Shown: piece after piece, positions 1 to 11,591 of the stretch
Numbering within the stretch: the first letter of the stretch is position 1
Layout of the letters: each line of letters opens with the position of its first letter
Assembly: GCA_028673005.1 (NCBI GenBank)
Contig: CM054113.1
Coordinates: forward strand, 174,637,956-174,701,955
Source of the DNA: Tanypteryx hageni
Taxonomy: Eukaryota; Arthropoda; Insecta; Odonata; Petaluridae
Length of the DNA stretch: 64,000 bases
Reading direction: 5' to 3'
Notes under the pieces: model-generated
The model's database searches: none
What the model was told of the DNA's origin: nothing
The model's input: the letters and a program-made list of their open reading frames with translations, nothing else
Made by a program: the position numbers and the translations under genes

Positions 1-718
1 GGTTATATCAAATATTTCTTTCTTTTTTTCAATTTTCCTACGAATGTTAAGGAGATCGGAATGCTTTGTTTCCGTCGAATCTTTGTATGACTGGAAAATT
101 CATTAGTAGTGTAATAAAATGTTTTTTTCCGTCGAATCAGTCTAATGAATACATATAACATTGGTGGTTTTTCAGTGAGGAATAAAAAGTTAGGATTTTC
201 TTTTTTAACTGAGTATATGAACGATGAGAAAAATAATTCTGCACATTCAGAAAGATTACAGACGCATTATTTTCCAACATGGCCCAATTTACGGGTTTAG
301 AGTCCTCGAGAAAGGGGATAATCTTTTTAAATGATAATAATCTCATGTTCAATTGAATGTTAATTAATTCCTTTTCTTTTGGTAGTTGCATTCCCCGTAG
401 AACGCGATATGTTTCATCCCTAAAAATTAACTTTTATGTTTATGTCCATAAGGCAATCAAATTAGATATTTATCGAAAGGCATCGTAGGTATTATTCAAT
501 TAATATTTCAAAGACTTCCACCCAAGTACAACGCCAGAATACTGTAATTATTTTCTTATTATTCTTAGCTAAATAAACGCTATCCCATGCGAACTAAATC
601 ACAGCGATATTCCATCTGTTAGTCAAAACAAGAAGTATACAAGATTATCTGTGCTTTTGGTATATTAGTGGAAGCTTCAATTGGCTGATATCTGTAATCG
701 GTTAGCCTTTATAGTACC
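1..718. other. Unassigned AT-rich stretch
   Basis: I see no recognisable gene, RNA or mobile element here. An 84-codon open frame lies on the minus strand at 137-391, but its product resembles no family I know and it has no supporting context, so I treat it as chance or as an unrecognised old repeat. Confidence 0.4.
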
Positions 719-985
719 TAGCTGTTCCCAAACTGTGATGCGCGTACCACTAGTGGTATGTGGAATTTTCGAGTGGTACCGGAGAAGTATTTAAACTGCT
801 TGTGCAAATAAATTTATAATTCCTCTTGCTACACGTTTTATAATTACTTTTGTTTACTTTTTTTATACCGTTGAGACTTTTACACCACAACAAAAAGGTT
901 CTTGATAAATTTTTGAGGTAGATGGTTCAGAAAATCGTAAGAATTTTTGAGAGTGACATATTAAAAAAAAGTTTGGGAACCGCTG
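719..985. mobile_element. hAT-type miniature DNA transposon
   Basis: The left end reads TAGCTGTTCCCAAACT and the right end reads AGTTTGGGAACCGCTG. These are nearly perfect inverted copies of each other and match the usual CAGNGGTTCCCAAACT ends of hAT elements. Just inside the left end is the short palindrome ACCACTAGTGGT, which is common in insect elements of this type. At 267 bp it cannot encode a transposase, so it is non-autonomous. I could not find a matching 8-bp target duplication, so it is probably old or its ends are slightly eroded. Confidence 0.6.
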
Positions 986-2333
986 CTCCATAGCAATAAA
1001 TTTCACGCATAAGTTAAAAGATACTAATGAAATTGTTTTGTACACCGAGAATAAATTTTTGATGCGCTGTACGACTGTAATTTTTTCGTACAGTTCTTCC
1101 AAAAGTTACTGGCATCGATAAAGTGCATTCATTCAAACTATAAAAATTTGTTAGGTTATCGTGTTATCTTCGCCCTGTCAAAATCTCTACGTCATGAGTA
1201 CAAAGGTTCCATCGTCTTCTCTGTTTCCATGTGAAAACAGTTTTAGCCCATTCACGTTCTGATCAATCCTTTAATCACCCCGAAATATTTCAAATGTATT
1301 TTCTTAATAACTCCAGATCAATAAAGAATAATTTAATCCGCATACAATTTATCGGCTTTTTATACTTTGAGAAATAACTTGAAAAGCTTTAAGTTCTACA
1401 ACATTTTAAATAAGTTTAACAAGTACGGGTATTCCTATCCAGTCGGTGACCATAACAGATATATGGCGGCCACCCTGGCAGTATTACTTATTCATCATCT
1501 ACGGAAATGATATTACAGAAACGAAACTGAAGCAAACGGATGTGTGAATCTCTTGATAACTCGACTGCAGAGGAAAAACAGATACCCCTTTTAATATCGC
1601 GCCCATCCAAAAGCAATATTATCGTTCAGCTCTCTCCAGCTGGAAATCCATACGAACGAAAAGCCTCACTCGCCATGGCCATGAAAGAAAAAACTCCAAT
1701 AGTAATAATAATAATAACAACCTCGTCTCGTGCCATACGTCTCTGAATCTACGTCTTTATTCCCAGGCGGACAAACAGGCTTGTGTGAGCCAGCTTAGGG
1801 AGAGGGGAAAGGAGAGAGGGGATAAGAGAGCCGAAGTTAGATGAGTGGAGGGAACAAGAGCAGGAGAAGTGGGAGGAGAAACCAGAGATCGAGCGGAGAT
1901 AGAGCGGAAGAAGAAAAGTAAAAGGAATGGAAAAGGAGAAACAGTAGAGCAGGGGTATGAAATTCATATCGGTGCGCGGGCCACGTTGATGGCCCTCCAA
2001 TAAATCCTCGGATCGCATCAAGAAAACTTACCGCATCCCATAGATTCCCGGTCCTCACACAGTTTCATATTCTTTGGAAACGCCCCCTCCCCCTTTACAA
2101 AGGGGGAAAAACGCCCCAACCCCAAGAGACATTCATTATAAAAATATTACATTCGGCGTCGAAGGATTAATCCTCCGGACACGCAAAAAAAAATCGCAGG
2201 CTGAAGGAAAATCGTTTTCTGTAGTACTTCAACTGTGCAAGGCTTTTATAAATGGGATTGACCAATAAACCGGATTTATTTTTAAAGTGCTGATTCAATA
2301 AATTTCCTAAATTTCTTAAATTACTTACAAAGA
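986..2333. other. Unassigned stretch with a purine-rich block
   Basis: No gene is recognised. Positions 1797-1956 are strongly purine-rich on the plus strand (AGG/GGA/GAA runs). A short hairpin, CCCCCTTT-ACA-AAGGGGG like, sits at about 2089-2106. The small open frames here have low-complexity products and no homology I recognise. Confidence 0.4.
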
Positions 2334-2341
2334 TTCTCGGG

Positions 2342-2616
2342 CAGGGGCGGCTCGAGGAATTTTGGCGCCCCGGGCTGATAGCACTCCAGCGTCCGTTAAT
2401 GTTTGTTGAGATATTTACAAAGTACATGTAAAAATTATTAATAATGAAAAATTAAAAGGAATGCCATCAAGATTATAGGCCTGTCTCTCGTTATAAATTG
2501 GTATCCAATATTTATTCACTTGCAAGTGATGCATAGATAAATGATCGGGATAGCGCCTCCAAAACTTTGTCGCCCCGGGTAGCCGCCCGGTTCGCCCGTA
2601 GCTAGAGCCGGCCCTG
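2342..2616. mobile_element. hAT miniature transposon with perfect 8-bp TSD
   Basis: The element begins CAGGGGCGGCTC and ends GAGCCGGCCCTG, the CAGGG...CCCTG ends expected of hAT elements. It is flanked on both sides by the exact 8-bp duplication TTCTCGGG (2334-2341 and 2617-2624), which is the hallmark target-site duplication of the hAT superfamily. It is 275 bp and has no coding capacity, so it must have been mobilised by a transposase encoded elsewhere. The perfect duplication suggests a fairly young insertion. Confidence 0.85.
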
Positions 2617-2714
2617 TTCTCGGGAAATGTTTTATGAGAAATATATTTGAGTTTGAGCATGCAGCTTAAAATAGCTTACTTCGCAGGCTACATAATTGCA
2701 CTATGCGGCCCTCA

Positions 2715-3630
2715 TGCGGAAAAGCAGGTAGAGGAACGGAACTGGAGAAACAATACAGGAACGGAAAGAGAGACTGAACGGTAGTAACCGAATGGAAGAA
2801 GGGACGGAACTGGAGGAACGAAACGGAGTGAAAGAAACCAGAAGAACGGAATGAGAAATACGGAATGGAAGGATCTGTAAGGGAGTAACGGAATGGAAGA
2901 AGAGAAGGAGCTGGAAGAACGAGATGGCAAGAGCAGAGCGGAAGAAGAACGTGAGGCTGGAACATTGAATGAGGAACAAAAGAGGAAAGGGTAGAAGGAA
3001 GGATGGAAGTGTAAAAGGTAGAGGGGCAAGAACTCGAGAGGGAGGAACGAGTGGAGTGGAGGAACCTCGCATCCCCTCCCATCATAGGAAAGAATACATA
3101 AATGAAAAGATGTCGGATTAATCTGGAGGACCTTCTGGCCTGCTGCGATTCTACGAGAGAAAACAGCAATCCCTTTTTCTTCCCTCTTATCTAGCCCTCT
3201 AGGGGACATAAATCCCGTTCCGTTTTAAACCAATAGGCGCCTTAACGTGTATATTATTCGAGAGGGGGGATGAGTATGTGGGTTTCCATAGCGGAGATGC
3301 GCTTTAGAGAGGAGGGAAGAGTGAGAAGAGAGTACGTTAGAGGATGGGATGGGATTGAGGAGGAGATGGAGTAAGAATGTAGTGCCATGCAAAGAGAGGA
3401 TGGAGAGTGATGGAGAGAGAGAAGGAAGCCGTGGAACTAAGGATTCTCTCAAGAGATACGATGAGATCCATGAAACGGCTCCTTTGTCGGAGAGAAGTGA
3501 GGGATGCGATGAGAGGGAATGGGGTAAAGGGGAGGAGGTGGAGATCAGATGAGTTAAGAGGGAGTGCGGCATCAAGGGGGGGGGGGGGGGAGTGTTATTG
3601 GACGAAGACTGCGGTGCGGGAGAAATAGGA
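2715..3630 (+). repeat. Purine-rich domain with degenerate GGAATGGAAG repeats
   Basis: The plus strand is overwhelmingly A and G in two blocks (2715-3070 and 3262-3630), with a mixed 190-bp gap between them. The first block is built of imperfect GGAATGGAAG / ACGGAACTGGA units. The second contains an uninterrupted run of 15 G at 3576-3590. Long minus-strand open frames here give low-complexity Ser/Pro/Phe/Leu products and are a by-product of the base composition, not genes. Confidence 0.6.
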
Positions 3631-3660
3631 GCCTGCCAACTGTTGATGAGATAAACCCAT

Positions 3661-4740
3661 CGTAATGGCGCGGTCGACAAGTAGTCACTGCTCCACCCAC
3701 TCACGCTTCACTACTCTTTCCTACCCCTCTCTCTTTACCACAACTCCGCTCCTCCCCCTTCTACTCTCCCCTAATTTCTCGCCTCCTTTTCCTCTCTCCC
3801 CCATGCTTCGCTCTTCATCTTCTGGCCATCCTCCTTGGCCTCTTGACCGCTGAAATCCCATCTCAGCCATTCATCCACCTCCCTCTTTTACTCGATCTCC
3901 TCTGCCCCCCCTTCTCTCCTCCTTCGTCTTTCTTCACTCTTCTCCCTTAATCCCCTTTCACTCCCCTTTGTTCTCTACTCATCCTTACCTTCTCTCTCAC
4001 TGTTCTCTATCCATTCTTCCGTTTTCTCCTTTTAACTCCTTCGCTTCCACCCCCTTCCGAAATTCACTTTGCTTTTTCATATTCACCATTCCCTTTCCCT
4101 CTTTATTTTAACATCTTTTTCCTCTACTCATTTGCCTCCTTACCTTTGATAACTTCTCGTCCTCTTCCCCCTTTCTCTCGTTTTCCACTTCATCTATCTC
4201 TTTATTTATAAAATTTTCACCACTCCATTTCTTTTCCTATTCATCATCGAATATATCTTTCACTCGTTCCTCGCATTGCTTTCTCCCAGTTCGAGACTAC
4301 CACCTTCTCGCATTCAAAGTTAGTAAACCGTCTTCTATTTCCCAATTACCATAACCTATTTATATTCTGGCCTCCTCTGCCTCCTTATCTCTCCTGAATC
4401 TTTTACCTCTTTTTAAAACTAGTATAGGTACTATCTGCGTTTTTATCCATTCCTCGGTCTTACGCTTTCTCTACCTTCCTATTTTCTCGCTTTCTCCCTC
4501 TTTTCTCACTTGCTGTCTCATTCCTCCCCATATTCATATATTCTGAGCATTCCTCCCGTTCCTTTCCTTCCACCCTCCCACTTTCTGTACTTGCCCCATC
4601 TTCGTCTCCTCCGTTTCCCCCCACCTTTTACGTCATTGCCTCTAAGAACAGCCCTTTCTTCCTCTCCCTCTTTTGGGAGGGTGGTAAATCCCGCTCGTCC
4701 CAAGATTCTTCCCGTATGATTTGATTGCCTCTCCATCTGC
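3661..4740 (+). repeat. Pyrimidine-rich domain, mirror of the preceding block
   Basis: The plus strand switches abruptly to C and T for about 1.08 kb, so the purine strand changes sides within about 30 bp of position 3650. No regular tandem unit is apparent. Open frames through it (for example 4510-4719) encode low-complexity Ser/Pro/Leu peptides that I do not regard as genes. Confidence 0.6.
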
Positions 4741-7454
4741 CTTTTTTGTATTCATTTTTATAATTACTCAGGTTTATTTATTCGAATCCCGATTATACGA
4801 AGTGAAACGCGACGGAACCCGCGAATGTTAACGATTATTGCGTCCTCACGCGTCCCGCAATTTGGCATCGCGAGACAACTAAGTATATTCAAGAAACAAA
4901 AAGTTAATACCGACACGTAAAATGCTATTAAATTCATTAATTACAACAAACTAGTAATTCTGTTGCGGCGTGTTCGCACTCGTTGGGCGAGAGTTTCTAA
5001 AATCTTTCGCCTGCATGTCCGTCGGTGATGTCCCGCAAGGTTCGGTCTTTTCCTCTTCCTTTCGAGTGAGTTTGCTTCCTCCGTCTTCTCCTCCTCCTCT
5101 TCTTCCTCGCCATTGATCCAAGTTATTCAATCCTCCCTTTTCGATACATACTTCGTTTCTGCACGATATGCGTGTCGGAAATGACTGCGTTTATTCTCTT
5201 GGAAGCTCCATTGACTCCGGACCCTATTTCCTTAAATATTCGCAAAACTTGACTATTTTTGTGTTGTGTGTGTGCGCACATAGAAAGGGAAAGAGAGTTT
5301 CCATGAATTGAAAAAGGTTGCAGAGAAGAGGATAATACAGAGGGCTCCGTTAAACATGTGATCACGCGCCTGTCTGCGAGCAGTCCGCTATTGATTATGA
5401 TGATGATGATACACGGGCACGACCGATGCTGCGAAATAAAATGTCTATCCCTTTCTTTTTCAGTGGTTCTATCCATGCACTGACTTTGAATGGCATTTAT
5501 TAAGCGTTTTTTTTTAAACAAAATCCGCTCATGCAGTCGGGTTTCCGTCCGTTTGGCGCGCTAACTCTTACTAAACAAAATCAGATAGACTTGTTTTTTC
5601 GCCAATCGATTTCGTATTTTGTCTCGTTGTGCACGTATTCTTGTGGAGGCCCGTCTGTCCGTTTGTACGCATAAAATATTATTTTTTAAACTGGCATTTA
5701 GTGTCTGCTTCAGCAACTCTATCTTTATTTGTTTTTTATTTCACGCCTGCAAGGATTTATAACGGAAAACTTTCAACAAACACATCAAAAGTTTTCACGT
5801 GGAACAACATTACAGGGTTTCTCCAAAAATTTAGCTTTGATTTCGCCGCATCTTTCAATAGAGGGTGGGCTGTTATTGAGTCAACTATCTAAGTAAGCTT
5901 CATCCTTAAATTGCAATTTAAACTATTTTTGGGAATGCTTCACAGCAGTTTGGTAGCATCTGTTTGATCCTCCACATATCTGTCTGAAAGAAGTACAGAG
6001 AGATGTTGCATACGAAAAGCGTAGCGGAAGCAATAAGAGGGAATCAGCGCAGAACATAACGCATTTGCATTTTCTAATAGATATAGACCGAGATGTGAAG
6101 TCTAAGACCTTGATTACAGGCAAACATGAATTTCGTTTTTCTTTAAGCGGACTTTGTTCATTCGTTTTCAATAGAACCAACCTAACAAAATTCGGAAGAA
6201 AACTGCTTCACTCACGAATGAGATAATCATAAAAAAAACTCATAAATGGCAACAGGTTAACTTTTCATTTAACCTATTTTTTACATACCGACGGCATAAT
6301 TGTTTTTGACGCCTTATCGCTGCACCTCAAACTTGAGTAACGTCATTGGCCAAATAAGAGGCGAGAGGTAACTAATTCTTTTATGCGTGAACTTAGATCC
6401 CTCAATCTTCTCCCTCTCTAAACGTTTTATTTCCCCTCGATTAAAAAAATTAAATTCCTCAATGAAAAGCTCCCAGAGACTGACGTAATTGCCCCGGCGA
6501 TAAGGCTCGTATTGTACCCGTGGCAACAATGGCGAGACGAAACGAGTATATTCCATTGTTGTCTCTCTCTCTCTCTCCCGCTCCTCACATCTTTATCTCT
6601 CAAAAACAGCTGCATTGTCCTGTCAGTAAGGAACGTACTCGGACGTATAAGGGTCACACTGGCTCGCTTTACGCTTCCACTCGCTAAGAGCGCTTATTTC
6701 TTTCCCGCGAGAGAGAGAGACCCATTCCCGCACCTACCGGTTTTAATCAGGCATGTGAACGAAAAGCATCGCATGTTGGAAACGGCGGAGGACGAGGTTC
6801 TCATAGCCGCCTCATGATGTCCAGTCTGATGCGTCTTCATTCCATCCGTGGCACACCGCTTGGGTTTTGCCGCATGATTGTAAAAAAAGCGGCCCGTGGC
6901 AACAATTTCTCGGATAGCAGAAATATACTCTTCAAACCCGAAAAAGAACAATCAAAGCAACTGCTTTTGATTTTATTGATTTTTGCGCATTTTGGTCAAC
7001 CAAATGTCAGTCAAATGCGCGGTGTTGCCCTATCGTATGAAAGGGGCCATATCAGAAAAAAAATCTTTTATTTCCTCCTCATAATTTGGGCGGGGGAAAA
7101 ACGCGATGGAGTCAGTTGCGCTAGTAAATATTTAGTCTTCAAGTGTACGTGGGCTGTGACAGTATTGCTGGTGAAGTTCATATTTCTTTGATTTGACATT
7201 CCACTGATATAACAACATATTATTCCATGAAATGACTCCCTATTTACACTTTAATCTGACACTTAGACGTACTCTCAACTTCAATGCTACCTGCAGTTAG
7301 CGTACCCTTGCTCTAATGTAAAAACGTCAACGACCTCTCACACGGCGAACGACCTATAGACGTCAAAACTCTTAGGAATCCAAAATATTCATTTGCTACA
7401 CAATAAGCCCTCCCTAAGGACTGCATAACCTTACAGAGGTTTATGTACTCTTAT
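4741..7454. other. Unassigned stretch
   Basis: No gene or mobile element is recognised. There is a short ATG/GAT triplet run at about 5394-5411 and a short CT dinucleotide run at about 6560-6578. The open frames of 70-130 codons have no domain or repeat I can identify. Confidence 0.35.
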
Positions 7455-7810
7455 GAACCAAAGAGCTATGCCGGTGGGAGATAATTCTCCTGGTAGAACC
7501 ACCCAATCCGGAAAGGTCTGAGGGGAAGAGTCAGACTAAGAAGCAGTCTTGGGGGTTTTACATCCCCCTGTGCAAGGGCAGCAGCTTGCACAGTACCTCT
7601 GTAGGTTGTGATCATGTGGATCTGAACAGCTACAGACGGGTAATCAGTCTTGTGAAACTGCGATGAGGAAAGCAAGGGGAAACTATCTCATTATATTTCC
7701 CATGATAGGCTGAAAAGCTGCAAATACCTCTCTGGATCTCTCTGGGGTAAAATATTTCGGAGGTAAAATAGTCCCCCAATCGGATCTCCGGATGGGGACT
7801 ACCCTAGGGG

Positions 7811-10312
7811 ATGACATGGAATGTTAGAACTATGAATTAAGGGGTTAAACTGGAGAACTTAAAAAAGGAAATGAGAAGGAATAATGTAGGTATAGTAGGT
7901 CTTAGTGAAGTTCGGTGGGAAGGAGAAGGCGAGATAAATTCAGAGGAACTTAAGATTATTTACTAGGGAGGAAAGAAAAATGAAAGGGTAGTGGGGATTA
8001 TAATGAGAAAAGAGATAGCTGAAAGAATTAGCAAGGTAGTGACAGTTAATGATAGATTAATAGCCGTAAAACTTCAGATGGAGCCAGTGGAAATACTTAT
8101 AATTCAAGTGTATATGCCAACAACTAATGCTGGTGAGGACAAAGTAGATGAAATGTACGAACAGATTACGGAGATATTGAAGGAGGAGGGAAAAGGAAGG
8201 ATCACCACCAAAGTAATAGGTGACTGGAACAGTGTAGTCGGAGAGGGACAGGAAGATAACATAGTGGGAAAATATGGACTAAGGAAGAGAAATGAAAGAG
8301 GGGGGAAACTCGTGGAATTCTGCCATAGAAATAGATTAATTGTAACTAATACATGGTTTAAGCATCACCAGCAAAGACTTTACACATGGAGAAGCCCAGG
8401 AGACCAGAGACGATACCAGATAGATTACATACTAGTCAATGAAAGATTTAGAAATAGCATTAAAAATGTGAAAACACTAGGGGCAGATATCGATTCTGAC
8501 CACAACCTTTTGGTGGCAAATATACAATGTAGACTGAAGAGCGTTAGGAGAAACATAAGAGTTAACAAGAAATGGAACTTAGAGGAACTCCTTAAAAACA
8601 AGGAGGCTATCATGACTGAGCTGGAGGAAAGGTTGGGGGAGAGAGCTGAAGAAAATAGGAAGAATGTAGATGAGGAGTGGAGATACATCAATAGCAACAT
8701 TAAAGATGTAATGGAAAAGAAGGTAGGAAAGATAACGGGTGAAAGAAACAAAAAACCCTGGATCACAGCAGCCATGCTGCAAAAAATGGAAGAGCGGAGA
8801 AAGTGGAAGAACATAAACACTGAAGAAGGCCAAAGAAAGTACAAGGAGTTAAATAATGCTTTAAGAAGGGAAACTGATAAAGCAAGAGAACAGTGGATAA
8901 ATGAAAAATGCGAGGAGATTGTCGAATGTGAAAGAATTTGTAGAACAGACCTCATGTATAGCAAGAAAAAAGCAAGAAAGATAGGACGTAAAGGAATCAT
9001 GAACAAAAGTGGTAAAATAGTATCGGAGCCAGACAATGTAAAGAATGTCTGGAAAGAATACATTGAGGTTCTGTATGACCAAGAAGGAAAGCCAAGAAAT
9101 ATTGAATTAAATGAAGAAGTGGATGTGGAAGAAGATCAGCTAGGACCAAGTATTCTCGAGTCTGAAGTTAAAAGAGCAATTGATGACATGAAAAGAAGGA
9201 AGGCTGTTGGGAGTGATGATATACCCGTGGACGTTCTTAAGGTTTTGTGGTCTAAAGCAGTTAAGCAACTCACAAAATTTTTTAACCAAGTATATGATAC
9301 TGGCATATGGCCTGAAGATTTTTTAGATGTTGTGATGGTACCACTGGAGAAAAAGAACAATGCAAAATGTTGTAAGGATTACAGAACTATTAGTTTAATT
9401 TCTCATACAGCTAAAGTTCTAACCAGAATCTTAACCAAAAGAATTGAATGTAAAATAGAAAAGGAGCTGCAAGATAATCAGTTTGGTTTTAGAAGAGGAA
9501 GGGGGACTAGAGATGCTATAGGATGTATGAGGATGATGATAGAAAGAGCGCTAGAAGTCAATAAAGGTATGTATTTTTGTTTTGTAGATTGGGAGAAAGC
9601 TTTTGACCGAGTGAAATGGGATAAAATGCTGGGTATTTTAAATAAAATAGGAATAGATTGGAAAGATAAAAGACTGCTTAAAAACCTTTACTTTGATCAA
9701 AAGATTAGAGTCAGGGTTGAAGAAGAAGAAACAGAAAGTACTTCAATAGGGAGGGGAGTGAGGCAGGGTTGTCCTATTTCACCAGCGATATTTTATATTT
9801 ATGCAGAAACAATAACAGAAGAAGCGTTGATGGAAGAGAAAGGATTTAGGATAGGAGATGAAAGTATTACCACCATTAAATACGCAGATGATCAGGGCTT
9901 AATAGCAGAAGGCGAGAAAGAGCTCCTCACAAGCAAGAAAATAAATTTAGAAACAAGGAAGAAATTAGCAAAATGCTACATATGGAGCATAGCTCTTTAT
10001 GGTGCAGAGACGTGGACGGTAAGGAGAAAGGAGGAAAAATATTTAGAAAGTTTTGAGATGTAGGTATGGAGAAGAATGATGAAAGTGAAATGGATAGAGA
10101 GGAAGAGAAACGAAGAAGTATTAGAAATGGTGGGAGAAGAAAGGACGCTAATAAAAACAATCAGGAGAAGAAAAGCAAATTGGATAGGGCACAAATTGAG
10201 AAGACAGTGTTTACAAAGGACGATCTTAGAAGGAAAAATTAGTGGAAGAAGAGGAAGAGGGAGAAAAAGAATAGGAATATTAGATAATATAAAGCAGGGA
10301 TATAATACTTAT
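7811..10312 (+). pseudogene. RTE-type endonuclease/reverse transcriptase, broken
   Basis: One reading frame runs from 7811 to the Harbinger insertion, interrupted by stops at 7838, 7964 and 10061. The uninterrupted part is 7991-10063 (690 codons). Counting from 7991, an apurinic-type endonuclease shows GDWN at 77-80, YTW at 131-133, QIDYIL at 143-148 and SDH at 169-171. The start of the domain (TWNVRTMN, then VGLSEVRWEGEG) lies upstream between the first two stops. The reverse transcriptase follows, with FVDWEKAFD at 531-539, GVRQGCPISP and the catalytic YADD at 631-634. The region after YADD is deleted: copy 2 has about 250 bp more here, including a KYLGSIL motif, so copy 1 lacks the end of the palm and the start of the thumb. 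A conserved C-terminal segment (ESFEM, stop, VWRRMMKVKW ... GKISGRRGRGRK) follows. It resembles the RTE clade (craniofacial development protein 2-like relatives). An active enzyme would nick DNA and prime cDNA synthesis at the target; this copy cannot. Confidence 0.85.
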
Positions 10313-10361
10313 TGGCCGGTTTCACCAAGAGTCGTTAAAATCTGACTAACCTTCCGTTATC

Positions 10362-10458
10362 TAACGCGTCGTTAGTAAATAACGGATCGTTAATTTCTTT
10401 AGCATTTCACCAAGGAGTGCTTCAGTAAAATAACGAGTCGTTATTTAACGGCCCGTTA
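10362..10458. promoter_or_regulatory. Left subterminal palindrome cluster of the Harbinger element
   Basis: Four matches to TAACGNNNCGTTA occur within 100 bp: 10362-10374, 10381-10393 (first base A-shifted, AACGGATCGTTAA), 10431-10443 and 10446-10458. The motif is palindromic around a variable 3-base centre. Together with the right cluster it is a likely binding site for the element's own Myb/SANT-like protein or transposase; that role is inferred from how Harbinger proteins work elsewhere. Confidence 0.6.
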
Positions 10459-10601
10459 TAGGTGAGCGCAAGATTTTTCATACTCTCTAGTGTTACTACG
10501 CAGCCCCCGGATTGGCTATCCGTTCAGCCTTAGAACAAATGAAGTACGTTATCCGCGAATACATCGTGAAGTTGTTTGTATACAAAATTGAACTTGTAAA
10601 A

Positions 10602-10880
10602 ATGAATTCGGAGAAGAAACGCTGCCGAGGCCTAAACTTCACGCCAAATGAAAGAAATGTCATCGTGGACGTGGTTTATAAGTATAGTGCCATAATAGAA
10701 GACAAAAGAACAGATGGAACCAATATTAAGAAAAAGGAAGATGTGTGGCAAAAAGTAGTGGATGAGTTCAACAGCCACGTGAATGTGTCTCATAGGAATA
10801 TGAAACAGATAAAGTCATTCTATGATAATTTTAAGAGGAAGGTGAAGAAGGATATAGCGGACGATCGAGTAAATATTTAA
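10602..10880 (+). CDS. Myb/SANT-like DNA-binding protein of the Harbinger element
   Basis: The open frame is open from 10512, but I place the start at 10602, where the product begins MNSEKKRCRGLNFTPNERN and enters the domain directly; the 30 upstream codons look like leader. The 92-residue product shows a Myb/SANT-like (MADF/MSANTD-type) pattern: FTPNERN, then VVYKYSAIIEDKRTD, then KKKEDVWQKVVDEFNS and a basic tail KSFYDNFKRKVKKD. Such proteins accompany Harbinger transposases and bind element ends, bringing the transposase to the DNA in the nucleus. The frame ends at a TAA inside CGAGTAAATATT; a splice donor could also lie here (GA/GTAAAT), so a second exon is possible. The frame is intact up to that point, unlike the transposase on the opposite strand. 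Confidence 0.7.
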   Translation: MNSEKKRCRGLNFTPNERNVIVDVVYKYSAIIEDKRTDGTNIKKKEDVWQKVVDEFNSHVNVSHRNMKQIKSFYDNFKRKVKKDIADDRVNI

Positions 10881-11223
10881 TTAACTTGAATGAATGCATC
10901 GTCTATTTTATTTGTTCTGTTGCAAACCTTCTTTTGTTAGGTTATCCGCGAGTATCATTTGTATGTACATTTTTTTACAATCTAAATATCACCCTACTCA
11001 GGTTGATATTTAGTTACCTAGTATTTAATTAATAAATAAACTCTATACACTTCTATTTCCTGTATTATCTATAAATTATATTTAAAAGAAGTACAAGATG
11101 AAATTGCCAAATTTACAGCTAAATGATGCTCAACTTGACAAAAACTACTATAACCCAACTAATTTTATATTACTAATACCGTGAATATTCCAAGTGCTTC
11201 ATGAAGCATTAATTCTTCCTTGC

Positions 11224-11439
11224 CTAATATAAACTAGACAATTTGATGAAATATTCCAACTTGTCTTCTATTTCTTCGACAATTTTCAGCACAACATTTT
11301 TGCTAAGCCTGAATCTTTCTTTGAATTTATTGTCGTCGAATGTTTATAATTGATCTGTTTCTATATATCTTGGACGGCGAGTTCTTCTCCGAATATTTTC
11401 CAAATACAGAACTTCAGCATCGAAATTATCAGCCGCCAT
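11224..11439 (-). pseudogene. HARBI1-like transposase, N-terminal remnant
   Basis: Reading the minus strand from the ATG at 11439, the product starts MAADNFDAEVLYLENIRRR and continues with TRRPRYIETDQL, an in-frame stop, then FDDNKFKERFRLSKNVVL and KIVEEIEDKLEY, ending at a stop at 11224-11226. The order RPRY...F..RFRLSK..V......I...L is the N-terminal signature of PIF/Harbinger nucleases. The family's DDE catalytic domain (a further 250 or so residues) is absent, and the reading frame has at least one stop. The gene converges with the Myb/SANT-like gene on the other strand. It is therefore a non-functional fragment left after internal deletion. Confidence 0.75.
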
Positions 11440-11451
11440 ATTTGCTAGACT

Positions 11452-11591
11452 TAACGATTCGTTAATTCCTTTAAGTGGCCGAGCTAGACGCGTTAAAATA
11501 ACGAGAGTTTAACGAATCGTTAATCTTAACAGACGTTGGTGGAACAACGGTTTGCGCTAACGAATCGTTAAAGTACACTAACGGCTCGTTA
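11452..11591. promoter_or_regulatory. Right subterminal palindrome cluster of the Harbinger element
   Basis: Four TAACGNNNCGTTA matches lie at 11452-11464, 11510-11522, 11558-11570 and 11579-11591. Three of the four have the centre AT(T/C) or AAT. They mirror the left cluster and lie upstream of the HARBI1-like start codon at 11439, so they could also act in the transposase promoter. Confidence 0.6.

Noticed and set aside
137..391. 84-codon minus-strand frame as a host gene
   Set aside because: No recognised domain, no neighbouring exons or splice pattern I can defend.
2712..3209. Overlapping minus-strand open frames of 123-167 codons
   Set aside because: They overlap in different frames, are Ser/Pro/Leu/Phe-rich and mirror the purine tract. 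Three overlapping frames cannot all be genes, and none has a domain.
8425..9063. 212-codon minus-strand open frame
   Set aside because: Antisense shadow of the RTE coding region, which has clear endonuclease and reverse transcriptase motifs in the plus direction.
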